Shown here piece by piece: positions 25,486 through 33,602 of a stretch of DNA of 64,000 nucleotides. The translations under genes and the position numbers were made by a program. Source of the stretch: Bacillota bacterium (lineage in GTDB: Bacteria > Bacillota > Clostridia > Oscillospirales > Ruminococcaceae); assembly GCA_023391875.1 (NCBI GenBank), contig JAEWAB010000007.1:35484-99483 (forward strand). The letters are read 5' to 3'. Below the pieces are notes generated by a model, which worked only from the letters and a program-made list of their open reading frames with translations, was not told the origin of the DNA and did no database searches. How positions within the stretch are numbered: position 1 is the stretch's first letter; every line of letters starts with the position of its first letter.

Positions 25486-25524
25486 AAAACAGGCTCCGGT
25501 TCAGTGAACCGGAGCCTGTTTTTG
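25486..25524 (+). terminator. Terminator after the SDR gene
   Basis: AAAAACAGGCTCCGGTTC, loop AGT, GAACCGGAGCCTGTTTTT. Symmetric and bidirectional, so it also faces the convergent gene. Confidence 0.85.
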
Positions 25525-25590
25525 ATGCGGGTGATTCATGGAATCTACTTAAAGTAGTAAAACATATAACCGACCCAAACAGTTTAATTT

Positions 25591-26394
25591 TTATTTTCGT
25601 TTTACATTGACCTTGTAGATAACTGAATCAAGGTCAAAATTAGTTTTAGGTTTGAATCCACCGAGTTGCTTGACTGTAAAAGTTGATAGATAGCCTTCCA
25701 TATCTCTGTTAAAGGTATATTGCTCCTGTGTTAATGAATGTATGGAAGGCATGTAAATACACCAACAAAAAGAAGATAACAAATCATTTTTGTATTCATA
25801 AGTTTCAACATTAATTTCAGTACAACCTTTTCCACCGTAAAACAGTTCACAAAGAGCGTTTTCATACCTTGTTAATAATCCATTTTTATATTGGCATTCA
25901 GAAACAAAGCTCAAACTGTGGCTATTATCAGAATTGAATATCAGTGATAATAATACGCCTTGCTCATAAGTAAACAATTCAGTTGTAGCAAGCTTAGGCA
26001 CATCCTTATAATTACTATATTTATATACACAAATCAAGTTGTTTTGATTATCAAAGAGGTATTCATAATCATAGTTACTATCTTTCGGTGGCCTTTTTAA
26101 CAGTTTGCCTCTGTTACAATTTCCAATGACTAAATCCTTAGCGCTTGGAGAATAAAAACCCCGATGGAAATTTCCGCCTTTTGAATATTCCCGTCTATAT
26201 ACTTTAGACTCGATATCCTTATACAGTTCATGGAATGAGCTGGCATATCGCTTTTGTAATGAAACATACTTCTGATTTAATTGTTCAAAAGGCCCACAGT
26301 TTTTCAGATTTTCTTCTGAGTTAAAATAATCGTATATTTCTTCAAGTTCATTAATTTCAGAAATTTCTTCCAGTGAATCAAAATTATCTTTCAT
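25591..26394 (-). CDS. Hypothetical protein, AT-rich
   Basis: 267 residues, not recognised. An acidic N terminus (SLEEISEINELEEIYDYF) is followed by repeated short motifs of aromatic residues and turns (YDYEYLFDNQNNLICVYKY, TYEYKNDLLSSFCW). The alternating pattern DNQNNLIC...YKNGLLTRYEN...YKNDLL suggests a beta-repeat protein. No signal peptide or membrane helix. Base composition is clearly lower in GC than in the neighbours, suggesting recent acquisition. ATG with GGAGG, which lies inside the end of a tiny upstream frame. Confidence 0.6.
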   Translation of the reverse strand: MKDNFDSLEEISEINELEEIYDYFNSEENLKNCGPFEQLNQKYVSLQKRYASSFHELYKDIESKVYRREYSKGGNFHRGFYSPSAKDLVIGNCNRGKLLKRPPKDSNYDYEYLFDNQNNLICVYKYSNYKDVPKLATTELFTYEQGVLLSLIFNSDNSHSLSFVSECQYKNGLLTRYENALCELFYGGKGCTEINVETYEYKNDLLSSFCWCIYMPSIHSLTQEQYTFNRDMEGYLSTFTVKQLGGFKPKTNFDLDSVIYKVNVKRK

Positions 26395-26397
26395 AGA

Positions 26398-26475
26398 TTA
26401 TCCTCCATTAAAAAGGTGCAAAATAAATGACATTATCACACCTAAAGCAGCTAAAATATAAAGCCTTTTTGCCAT
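26398..26475 (-). CDS. Possible 25-residue membrane leader peptide
   Basis: An ATG-initiated frame MAKRLYILAALGVIMSFILH followed by LFNGG and a stop. It has a basic start and one hydrophobic helix. Its last codons contain the ribosome site of the next gene (stop and start 3 bases apart), which would couple translation. No own Shine-Dalgarno site is visible, so this is weakly supported. Confidence 0.3.
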   Translation of the reverse strand: MAKRLYILAALGVIMSFILHLFNGG

Positions 26476-26648
26476 TGGCTTTATTGTATGCACTTATTAC
26501 AACACTATTTGCCAACCATAGGCCACACCATTATGAATAATGCGGTAAATTGCCTATTTTAAGGTTTTTGTACAAAGTTGAGGGGGAACTTTAGCTTCGT
26601 AGTCAACCAAACCCTATTGACATTTCCATTCCTACAGCATATAATGCA

Positions 26649-26666
26649 GTTGAATAATGATTCAAC
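26649..26666. promoter_or_regulatory. CadC-type operator 1
   Basis: GTTGAAT-AATG-ATTCAAC, a perfect inverted repeat just upstream of the ribosome site of the ArsR/CadC-type gene, followed by CGTTCAA. The same block (GTTGAATAAT, 3 bases, TCAACCGTTCAA) recurs before the chaperone gene. Confidence 0.65.
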
Positions 26667-26690
26667 CGTTCAACTCAAGGAGGTGCCGAT

Positions 26691-27056
26691 ATGTGCGCGT
26701 ATGCTGCTGATATAGACCGATGCGACTGTAATACCATCCACGAAGATGTCGTTATCCGTGTCAGGGACAATATGCCCGATGAAGACAATCTGCTGGATCT
26801 TTCGGAGCTATTTAAGGTATTCGGAGATTCTACCCGCGTAAAAATCCTCTGTGCTTTGTTACAGGCCGAGATGTGTGTCTGCGATATCGCTGTTCTGTTG
26901 GGCATGACCAAATCATCCATATCTCATCAGCTTAGAATCCTTAAGCAGTCAAAGCTGGTGAAGTACAGAAAAGACGGAAAGGTCGTCTATTATTCTTTAG
27001 CCGACGAGCATGTCAAAAATATCTTCGATCAGGGCCTGATTCATGTATGTGAATAA
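26691..27056 (+). CDS. cadC: CadC-type metal-responsive ArsR-family repressor
   Basis: 121 residues. A winged helix (DIAVLLGMTKSSISHQLRIL) is preceded by CVCD (C62, C64) in the metal-sensing helix, and the N terminus carries C2, C11 and C13. The CadC sensor for Cd(II), Pb(II) and Zn(II) uses just such a pair of N-terminal cysteines plus CVC. Metal binding releases the repressor. ATG with AAGGAGG. It heads the metal-resistance unit and has a palindromic operator in front and another before the downstream structural genes. Confidence 0.88.
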   Translation: MCAYAADIDRCDCNTIHEDVVIRVRDNMPDEDNLLDLSELFKVFGDSTRVKILCALLQAEMCVCDIAVLLGMTKSSISHQLRILKQSKLVKYRKDGKVVYYSLADEHVKNIFDQGLIHVCE

Positions 27057-27108
27057 TGGTCGTACCTTATTGCAGAATTTGCAAATGAAATATTTTTTTG
27101 CAATAATG

Positions 27109-27132
27109 GTTGAATAATAGCTCAACCGTTCA
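27109..27132. promoter_or_regulatory. CadC-type operator 2
   Basis: GTTGAATAAT-AGC-TCAACCGTTCAA, matching operator 1 at 22 of 25 positions in the shared block, located 39 bases upstream of the HMA chaperone gene. This suggests that the structural genes have their own CadC-controlled promoter. Confidence 0.65.
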
Positions 27133-27164
27133 ATCAATAGAATTGTATAAAAGGGGAATACATC

Positions 27165-27392
27165 ATGGCAGCTTTAAAAAAACAATATATCCTTGAGGGG
27201 CTCTGCTGCGGTAACTGCGCGGCAAAAATCGAGAAGGATATCCGCCTTTTGGAGGGTGTTAAAAGCGCGGCGGTTAATCCCAAAAACACCCTGCTCCTTG
27301 TGGAGTTTGATACAGACACCGACGCATTGACAAAAGAAATTACCCGCATCGCCGTCTCACATGACGAGGATATTCTTGTGAAAGAAGCATAA
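27165..27392 (+). CDS. Heavy-metal-associated (HMA) domain metallochaperone
   Basis: 75 residues, a single ferredoxin-like HMA domain with the metal-binding loop EGLCCGNCAAK (C14, C15, C18). The CCxxC form differs from the copper-type MTCxxC and matches the loops in the ATPase encoded next. Likely a soluble chaperone or buffer delivering Cd, Zn or Pb to that pump. ATG at 27165 with AAGGGG. Starts 39 bases downstream of operator 2 and is followed after 27 bases by the ATPase gene. Confidence 0.82.
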   Translation: MAALKKQYILEGLCCGNCAAKIEKDIRLLEGVKSAAVNPKNTLLLVEFDTDTDALTKEITRIAVSHDEDILVKEA

Positions 27393-27419
27393 CGATAGAG
27401 AAAGGCATGGTGACGGGAA

Positions 27420-29774
27420 ATGGAAGCGGCGATTAAAAGAGAGTTTATCTTAGAGGGGCTTTGCTGCGGCAACTGTGCCGCAAAGATTGAACGTGAAGTC
27501 GGAAAATTGGAGGGGGTATCCTTTGCCGCGGTTGATTTCTTGTCAAAGACCCTGACCATCGAAATAGCGGATGATGCAAAAACCGACCGTCTGATTGCGC
27601 AAGCCGATGCCATCGTTAAGAAGCACGAACCCGATGTTGTTATGAGTGAAAAGGAAAGAACACAGCCGGGTAAAAAGGTGCTGTATTTAGAGGGCCTTTG
27701 CTGTGCGGACTGTGCGCAAAAGATAGAAACGCAGGTTGGCCGTATTGAAGGGGTAAAGTCGGCGGGCATTGATTTTGTTTCCCAGAAGTTAACCGTCGAG
27801 GCGCTGGACAAAAAGGATTTCCCCCGCATTATCCGGCAGGCGTCCCAAATAGCGCTGGACATCGAGCCCGAAATCAAGATTTCCTATACCGATAAAAAGC
27901 CGCCGGCAGAATCCTCCGAAGGTCTGAAAAAATGGCGAGGGCGAATCCTTCTTGGCGTTGGAGCGGCACTCTTTTTCATCGGCATACTCTTCGATTTTGG
28001 TAAGCCTTACGAGCTTATTCTGTTCTTGGCCAGCTACCTGTTGGTTGGCGGCGAAGTAGTACTCCGTGCGCTAAAGAATATTCTAAAGGGCCAGGTTTTC
28101 GATGAAAATTTCTTAATGAGTATCGCTACCATCGGTGCTTTTGCCATCGGGGAGTATCCGGAGGGCGTGGCTGTCATGCTTTTCTACCAAGTTGGTGAAG
28201 CGTTCCAGCGGCTCGCCGTAAACCGGTCCCGTAAGTCCATCTCCGCATTGATGGATATCCGCCCCGATTTTGCCAATCTAAAAATCGGCGATGAGATACG
28301 AAAGGTTACGCCCGAAGAGATCGGTATCGGAGATTTCATCGTTGTGAGGCCGGGGGAAAAGATTCCTCTGGACGGTCGGATTATCGAGGGGCGCTCCACG
28401 CTGGACACCTCCGCGCTGACAGGTGAATCGCTTCCCCGTGATGTAGAGCCCGGCAGCGAGGTATTGTCCGGTTCCATCAATAAAAGCGGTATGCTCACTA
28501 TTGAGGTGTCCAAGGAATTTGGAGAATCGACGATATCAAAGATACTAGACCTTGTGCAGAACGCAAGCAGCAAGAAAGCGCCTACAGAAAACTTTATCAC
28601 GAGGTTTGCTAAATATTATACACCTTTTGTGGTTTTCGCGGCTCTTGCGCTGGCTGTTTTCCCTCCGCTGCTTATACCCGGCGCAACGTTTGCGGACTGG
28701 ATTAACAGGGCGTTGGTTTTTCTGGTGGTGTCCTGCCCGTGCGCTTTGGTTATCTCCATACCGCTTAGCTTTTTCGGCGGAATCGGCGGCGCTTCAAGAA
28801 ACGGCATTCTGATTAAGGGCAGCAACTATCTGGAAGCCTTAAACAACATCGACACGGTTGTATTTGATAAAACAGGCACGCTGACCAAGGGCGTCTTTAA
28901 GGTAACTCAGGTATCCGGAGCAAACGGATGGACAGAACAGGAGCTGCTTTCCTACGCCGCACATGCAGAAAGCTTTTCAAACCATCCCATTGCCGTTTCC
29001 ATTCAAAAGGCATACGGTAAGGCAATTAATGCTGAAAGGCTTGCGGAGCAGGAAGAACTACCGGGTCTCGGTATCCGGGTAAAGGTAGACGGCAGGCAGG
29101 TGCTTGCAGGCAACGGAAAACTGATGAGCTCCGAGAAAATCGCGTGGCAGAAGACCGAAGCGCCCGGAAGTATCGTTTATCTGGCGATTGATGGTGTCTT
29201 TGCGGGGCATATCGTTATTTCCGACGAACTCAAGCCTGATAGTAAGCGCGCTATAAGGGAGATGAAGGCACTCGGCATCAGAAAAACTGCGATGCTGACA
29301 GGTGACGTAAAGGCGGTAGGCGAAGCCATCTCCCGTGAGATAAAGCTCGACAGGGTTTATACCGATCTGCTTCCTTATCAAAAGGTGGAACATCTCGAGG
29401 CCTTGGACAGGGAAAAGCAAAAAGGCGGCAAGCTGGTGTTTGTCGGGGACGGCATCAACGATGCCCCTGTACTCGCACGCGCCGACATAGGAATCGCCAT
29501 GGGTGCATTGGGGTCCGACGCCGCGATAGAAGCCGCCGACGTGGTGCTGATGACCGACGAACCGTCAAAGCTTGTATCCGCAATCAGGATAGCGCGCAAG
29601 ACGCGCTCCATCGTCTGGCAGAACATTATCTTCGCGCTGGGCGTGAAGGCGATCATTCTAATCTTGGGTGCTTTAGGAATAGCAACCATGTGGGAGGCCG
29701 TATTCGGCGACGTCGGCGTCGCCGTCATTGCGATACTCAATGCCATGAGGGCGATGAGAACCGTTAAGCAGTAG
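27420..29774 (+). CDS. cadA: Cadmium/zinc/lead P1B-type ATPase
   Basis: 784 residues. Two N-terminal HMA domains carry EGLCCGNCAAK (C15, C16, C19) and EGLCCADCAQK (C94, C95, C98), both like the separate chaperone. The P-type core follows with TGES in the actuator domain, the intramembrane CPC (SCPCALVISIPL), phosphorylation site DKTGTLTKG, NHPIAV and GDGINDAPVL. CPC with these HMA loops places it in the Zn/Cd/Pb group that pumps ions out of the cell. Frequent bidentate cysteines in the chaperone and pump point to soft metals. ATG with GACGGGAA. Last gene of the cad unit. Confidence 0.92.
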   Translation: MEAAIKREFILEGLCCGNCAAKIEREVGKLEGVSFAAVDFLSKTLTIEIADDAKTDRLIAQADAIVKKHEPDVVMSEKERTQPGKKVLYLEGLCCADCAQKIETQVGRIEGVKSAGIDFVSQKLTVEALDKKDFPRIIRQASQIALDIEPEIKISYTDKKPPAESSEGLKKWRGRILLGVGAALFFIGILFDFGKPYELILFLASYLLVGGEVVLRALKNILKGQVFDENFLMSIATIGAFAIGEYPEGVAVMLFYQVGEAFQRLAVNRSRKSISALMDIRPDFANLKIGDEIRKVTPEEIGIGDFIVVRPGEKIPLDGRIIEGRSTLDTSALTGESLPRDVEPGSEVLSGSINKSGMLTIEVSKEFGESTISKILDLVQNASSKKAPTENFITRFAKYYTPFVVFAALALAVFPPLLIPGATFADWINRALVFLVVSCPCALVISIPLSFFGGIGGASRNGILIKGSNYLEALNNIDTVVFDKTGTLTKGVFKVTQVSGANGWTEQELLSYAAHAESFSNHPIAVSIQKAYGKAINAERLAEQEELPGLGIRVKVDGRQVLAGNGKLMSSEKIAWQKTEAPGSIVYLAIDGVFAGHIVISDELKPDSKRAIREMKALGIRKTAMLTGDVKAVGEAISREIKLDRVYTDLLPYQKVEHLEALDREKQKGGKLVFVGDGINDAPVLARADIGIAMGALGSDAAIEAADVVLMTDEPSKLVSAIRIARKTRSIVWQNIIFALGVKAIILILGALGIATMWEAVFGDVGVAVIAILNAMRAMRTVKQ

Positions 29775-29803
29775 GCCTCACTCAAACAGAATCTTCCATC
29801 GAG

Positions 29804-29963
29804 CCTCGATTTAAGGATAGTAAAGAGCACCATTGACTACGCGAGGCTTTGTGGATGGAACCAAACACACGATTCGGGTGGATGCGCTAGTATCTGTTCT
29901 CGATGAACAGATATTCATCAACTCGGAAGGCTAATCTATTCTTTACTATCTTTAATATCGAGG
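29804..29963. mobile_element. MITE-like 160-bp element with terminal inverted repeats
   Basis: The left end CCTCGATTTAAGGATAGTAA (continuing AGA, 29804-29825) is mirrored at 29940-29963 by TCTTTACTATCTTTAATATCGAGG read in reverse, with only a few mismatches. The interior (about 110 bp) has no recognisable gene, only a 33-codon frame from TTG 29834 and a small CTGTTC/GAACAG hairpin. Size and ends fit a non-autonomous transposon derivative. A parent transposase is not in the window. Confidence 0.55.
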
Positions 29964-29986
29964 TATTGATCACTTAAATAAAAGAA

Positions 29987-30022
29987 ATGCGCAGGTCAGT
30001 GAGTACGCTGACCTGCGCATTA
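29987..30022. terminator. Bidirectional terminator hairpin
   Basis: 13-bp stem ATGCGCAGGTCAG / CTGACCTGCGCAT with an 8-base loop. It separates the cad unit (plus) from the GH5 unit (minus). Confidence 0.7.
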
Positions 30023-30040
30023 TAGCTATATAGGTATCTT

Positions 30041-30162
30041 CTACCAAAGCTCTTGCTTAGAGAGAGAAACCGCGTCGGCACCGGCTTGAAAAGCCTCGGC
30101 AATTTGCTCGGCACTGCTCACCAAGCCGCCTACAATAATCGGAAGCGTAAAGTGTCTGTGCT
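30041..30162 (-). pseudogene. C-terminal remnant of glpP (glycerol operon antiterminator)
   Basis: About 38 sense codons followed by TAG. They spell LPIIVGGLVSSAEQIAEAFQ followed by AGADAVSLSKQELW, the exact pattern of the C terminus of GlpP (PIIAGGF...ED...AL.AGA.AV..S...LW). It starts directly behind the stop of the GH5 gene and is in the same frame, with no start codon or ribosome site. The N-terminal three-quarters of glpP is gone, so this marks the junction at which the GH5 segment replaced it. Confidence 0.75.
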
Positions 30163-30165
30163 TTT

Positions 30166-31794
30166 TTAAATAAATTCAATCCCGTATAATAGAACATTTC
30201 CGCTCACCATATACACTTTAATACGAGACTGTTCGGCTTGTTGTAGAATCCCAGCAGAAATTTTTTGTGCTTCTTCGCCTTTTTTAATATCTAGCGAGGC
30301 TATTTCTGTTTCATCCTGTATGATGCGGACTTTTGAATCTTCGTTGCACTTCAATTCAAGGGTTATGGTGCATCCTTCTGAGATATTATTAAAACTGTAG
30401 CAGGCAAACTCGCTTTCTTGAAGTTGCAGAGCAAGCAGGTCCCATCCACTGTCGAAAACAAAACGCTTGGGAACAGACACATCTGTAACAGGGACAATCT
30501 TCATTCCCGTTTGCTGGTTGTAGTTAAAAAGATTGTATTCGTTTCTTAAACCGCTAAAGGTAACACCTTTCCCGGGTAAAAGATCAAAATCGGTGGCGCG
30601 CACGCTGCAACCCGGCCGGCGGAATACGGCATCGGTGACGGAAGGGTTCAGCGTACAGTATTTAAGTTTAATATTCTCAAGGTATTCATTCAGTATCGCC
30701 TGCGTTTCCTCATAGTCCGGGCGCCTGCCGCCCTGCGTGTAATCGATGATTTTATCCCAGCCTGCGGGTTTGTTCACCGAGCAGGGGGAGTTACTGCAGG
30801 TCATCTTTTTCCACGTCCACAGATTATAGCCGATACCCAGCGATACGCACAGGGGGAATAGCGCGGTATACCACTCGAGTGTGTTTTCGCCTGATTCTCC
30901 AAGCCAAAGAGGCTGGTTTAAGCGGGTTGAACAGTCCAGATAGGGCTGCAGGCACTCTATTCCCGGCTTGCAGCCGTAGCGATGAAAATGAATGAGCATA
31001 TTGTCGTCGTAGTGCTTGTAGAATACTGCCGTATCGGTTGCCCAATGGTGACCTTCTACGGAGAGCATATGCTTTTTGTCAATCCTGCGTATTTCCTCAA
31101 TTACCGTTTCGTAGAACCGAGCAAGGGCGGGGAGGAGGGAACTGATGGCGTCGTCGCCCTCCAAGCCGGGGCGTATCGGCTCATTCAGAAGGTCATACCC
31201 GCCTACGATCCAGCGGTTGCGGTAGCGGCGCGCAAGCTCTTTCCACAGCTCGATGCATTTCATTTGGCTGTCCTCATCGGTGAACAGTCTGGGGTAGTCG
31301 TCGAGCGTATCGTCGATATTCGACCCTGTCTGCCCGCCCGGGGCGGCATGCAGGTCTAAAAAGGCGTAGAGGCCATACTCTTCGCACCAATCAAGGCAGC
31401 GGTCAAGCAATGCAAAGCCATCCTCTTTAAATTTAACGCCCGGCTCTTCCTCCATTAAAATCCGCCAGCTGATGGGGATGCGCACGGAGTTATAACCAAG
31501 GCTCGCCATGTAGCGGATATCCTCGCGTGAAACATAATTCTCGCGGTAGCTGCGCCAGAACGTCTCGGCATAGTCGCTGCCCGCAAGTTCTTTGATTACC
31601 GCTTCAATCCTTCTTGGCCTGTCGAACCGGTTTCCGGGGCCGCTTAACCACATATAGCCTTCGCACAGTAGCCAGTTGCCCAACCCCCAGCCGGTGAGGA
31701 TGATCTCTTCCCCCGCTTCGTTTACAACCCTTGCTCCGTCGGCACGCAGAAAACCCTTTACCCGGTTTCGAGCAGTTTTTTCAATATTCAGCAA
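30166..31794 (-). CDS. GH5 endoglucanase-type glycoside hydrolase with C-terminal accessory domain
   Basis: About 542 residues. The first 380 form a GH5 (beta/alpha)8 barrel: GYNSVRIPISWR, then YDLLNEPIRPG with the acid/base Glu, IHFHRYG, and LGESGEN with the nucleophile Glu. The remaining ~160 residues look like a beta-sandwich accessory domain. There is no signal peptide, so it probably acts inside the cell on imported beta-glucan or mannan oligosaccharides. The frame opens at TTG 31818, but the TTG at 31794 lies 7 bases after GGGGGA and is preferred. Last gene of the ABC operon. Confidence 0.83.
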   Translation of the reverse strand: MLNIEKTARNRVKGFLRADGARVVNEAGEEIILTGWGLGNWLLCEGYMWLSGPGNRFDRPRRIEAVIKELAGSDYAETFWRSYRENYVSREDIRYMASLGYNSVRIPISWRILMEEEPGVKFKEDGFALLDRCLDWCEEYGLYAFLDLHAAPGGQTGSNIDDTLDDYPRLFTDEDSQMKCIELWKELARRYRNRWIVGGYDLLNEPIRPGLEGDDAISSLLPALARFYETVIEEIRRIDKKHMLSVEGHHWATDTAVFYKHYDDNMLIHFHRYGCKPGIECLQPYLDCSTRLNQPLWLGESGENTLEWYTALFPLCVSLGIGYNLWTWKKMTCSNSPCSVNKPAGWDKIIDYTQGGRRPDYEETQAILNEYLENIKLKYCTLNPSVTDAVFRRPGCSVRATDFDLLPGKGVTFSGLRNEYNLFNYNQQTGMKIVPVTDVSVPKRFVFDSGWDLLALQLQESEFACYSFNNISEGCTITLELKCNEDSKVRIIQDETEIASLDIKKGEEAQKISAGILQQAEQSRIKVYMVSGNVLLYGIEFI

Positions 31795-31833
31795 AATCGT
31801 ATCCCCCGTATCGGTCAAACGGTATTTCCTGCG

Positions 31834-32664
31834 TCAGCCCTTAATTGCCCCGTCGGTAATCCCGCGCAGAATGTGCTTTTGAAAGATCGCGTAAAAGATG
31901 ATGACAGGAATGGCGGCTAAGATGAGCGCGCTCAATATGGCAGACCAATCGCTGCTGTACTGCCCGAAGAGGGTGTTGGTGGAGAGAAGCAGGGTATATT
32001 TTTTGTTGTCGGCCACCACGATAAGCGGAAGCAGGAAATCGTTCCAAACCCACAGCACATTCGTAATGCAAACCGTTGCAGTAATGGATTTAAGCAGTGG
32101 AAATATCACGAGAAAGAAGGTCTGGAACGGCTTGCACCCGTCGATGGCGGCCGCTTCCTCCAGCTCGAGCGGGATCGTCTTTACAAACCCATGGTAAAGG
32201 AAGATTGCCATACTAACTCCTAAACCAGCATATACAAACGAAAGGCCGACCAGCGAGTTTTTGATGTCGAATAACAGTACGATTTTATATAGCGGTATCA
32301 TAATAGAACTGAATGGGATAAGCATCGAGAACACAAAAAAGCCGAGCAGAAGGGAAGAAAACCTCGTTTTGGTCCTGCAGAGCTTCCACCCCGCCATCGC
32401 CGAAAAGAGTATCATCATACTAACACTCAGCGCCGCGAGTATAACGGTATTGCCCAAGCTGCGCAGATAATGCATCTTTTCAAAGGTTCGCATGTAGTTG
32501 TTGATGCGGAAGGTCTTGGGCAGCGCGATGATGCTGGTGAGCAGTTCACCGTTTGATTTAAAGGAATTGATAAGCGCCATTAAAAGCGGAAACAGGCAAA
32601 AGAGTGCCGCAAGGATTAGGAATGAATAGATGAGGATGTTAGAAATCAAGCTTTTTCTTTTCAT
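31834..32664 (-). CDS. Sugar ABC transporter permease, MalG type
   Basis: 276 residues with six predicted membrane helices and the inner-membrane coupling motif EEAAAIDGCKPFQTFFLVIFPLL (EAA loop; here quoted in part as EAAAIDGCKPFQTFF). Forms the channel with the preceding permease. It starts with ATG and overlaps the upstream permease gene by 4 bases. No ATP-binding subunit is in the window, as is usual for this family, which shares an MsmK-like ATPase. Confidence 0.9.
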   Translation of the reverse strand: MKRKSLISNILIYSFLILAALFCLFPLLMALINSFKSNGELLTSIIALPKTFRINNYMRTFEKMHYLRSLGNTVILAALSVSMMILFSAMAGWKLCRTKTRFSSLLLGFFVFSMLIPFSSIMIPLYKIVLLFDIKNSLVGLSFVYAGLGVSMAIFLYHGFVKTIPLELEEAAAIDGCKPFQTFFLVIFPLLKSITATVCITNVLWVWNDFLLPLIVVADNKKYTLLLSTNTLFGQYSSDWSAILSALILAAIPVIIFYAIFQKHILRGITDGAIKG

Positions 32665-33548
32665 AGCTCCTGCTCCCTGTTTCGCATTAGTCTAAGTTGG
32701 ATAAGGGTGATAATAAATACAATGATAAACAGAACGGTAGACTTAGCCGTGGCGTAGCCAAAACGGATGTTGCCCTTGAATGCTTCTTCGTAGATATTCA
32801 GCGCTACCGATTGGGTAGCGCGGCCCGGCCCGCCGCCTGTAAGGGCGTATACCACATCAAACACCTGAAAAGCGGAGTTGAGCGTCCAGAATACGCAGAT
32901 GGTAAGGGCGTGCTGTATCATGGGGAAAACCACCCGCCAGAAGCTTTGCCACGCGTTTGCGCCGTCGAGGTTGGCGGCCTCCTTTAATTGAGCGGGCACC
33001 CCCTGCAATGCCGCCATGTAGATAATCATCAGATAGCCGACACTGCCCCAGCAGGCGACAATAATGATGGCGATAAAGGCGTATTTCGGGTCGCCGATCC
33101 AAGACTGGTCTAAGAACGTGATTCCCCAGTTATCCGCAAGGTAATACAGAACCTTTGTAAAGATAAACACCCACATAAAGCCGCCGATTACCATACTGAT
33201 CATATTCGGCATGTAGAATATCGTGCGGAAAAAGCCCTTGGCGCGCAGCCTGGTTTCGATGGCCACTGCAAGCACTAAAGCGATTACGTTCGCCGCAACG
33301 ACCATTATAATTACATATTTGAAGGTGAAGAGCATGGAATTCCAGAAATAATTATCTGTAAACAGCTCCAAGAAGTTTTCAAGCCCGATAAAGTGATAGG
33401 TTTTATTGACCCCGTTCCAATCGGTCATGGAATAGAAGATGCCTGAAACTGCGGGAACGAGCTTGAACAGAAGATAAACGGCCAGCGCCGGGAGAGCGTA
33501 TAATAACAGGCTTAGATTCTGCCTGAGTTTACTTTTCAAACATATCAC
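32661..33548 (-). CDS. Sugar ABC transporter permease, MalF/UgpA type
   Basis: 295 residues, six membrane helices, EAA loop LKEAANLDGANAWQSFWRV. Partner of the downstream MalG-type permease. It follows the binding-protein gene after a strong intercistronic hairpin, which would lower its expression relative to the binding protein. Confidence 0.9.
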   Translation of the reverse strand: MICLKSKLRQNLSLLLYALPALAVYLLFKLVPAVSGIFYSMTDWNGVNKTYHFIGLENFLELFTDNYFWNSMLFTFKYVIIMVVAANVIALVLAVAIETRLRAKGFFRTIFYMPNMISMVIGGFMWVFIFTKVLYYLADNWGITFLDQSWIGDPKYAFIAIIIVACWGSVGYLMIIYMAALQGVPAQLKEAANLDGANAWQSFWRVVFPMIQHALTICVFWTLNSAFQVFDVVYALTGGGPGRATQSVALNIYEEAFKGNIRFGYATAKSTVLFIIVFIITLIQLRLMRNREQEL

Positions 33549-33571
33549 CTCGGGTGCAAGTTGATAAAAAT

Positions 33572-33593
33572 GGGGCGGGCATCTGCCCGCCCC
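33572..33593 (-). terminator. Intercistronic hairpin between binding protein and permease genes
   Basis: GGGGCGGGCA, loop TC, TGCCCGCCCC. A very stable 10-bp stem without a T tract. It is likely a partial terminator or mRNA 3'-end stabiliser favouring the binding protein. Confidence 0.6.
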
Positions 33594-33602
33594 GGTATGT
33601 GA

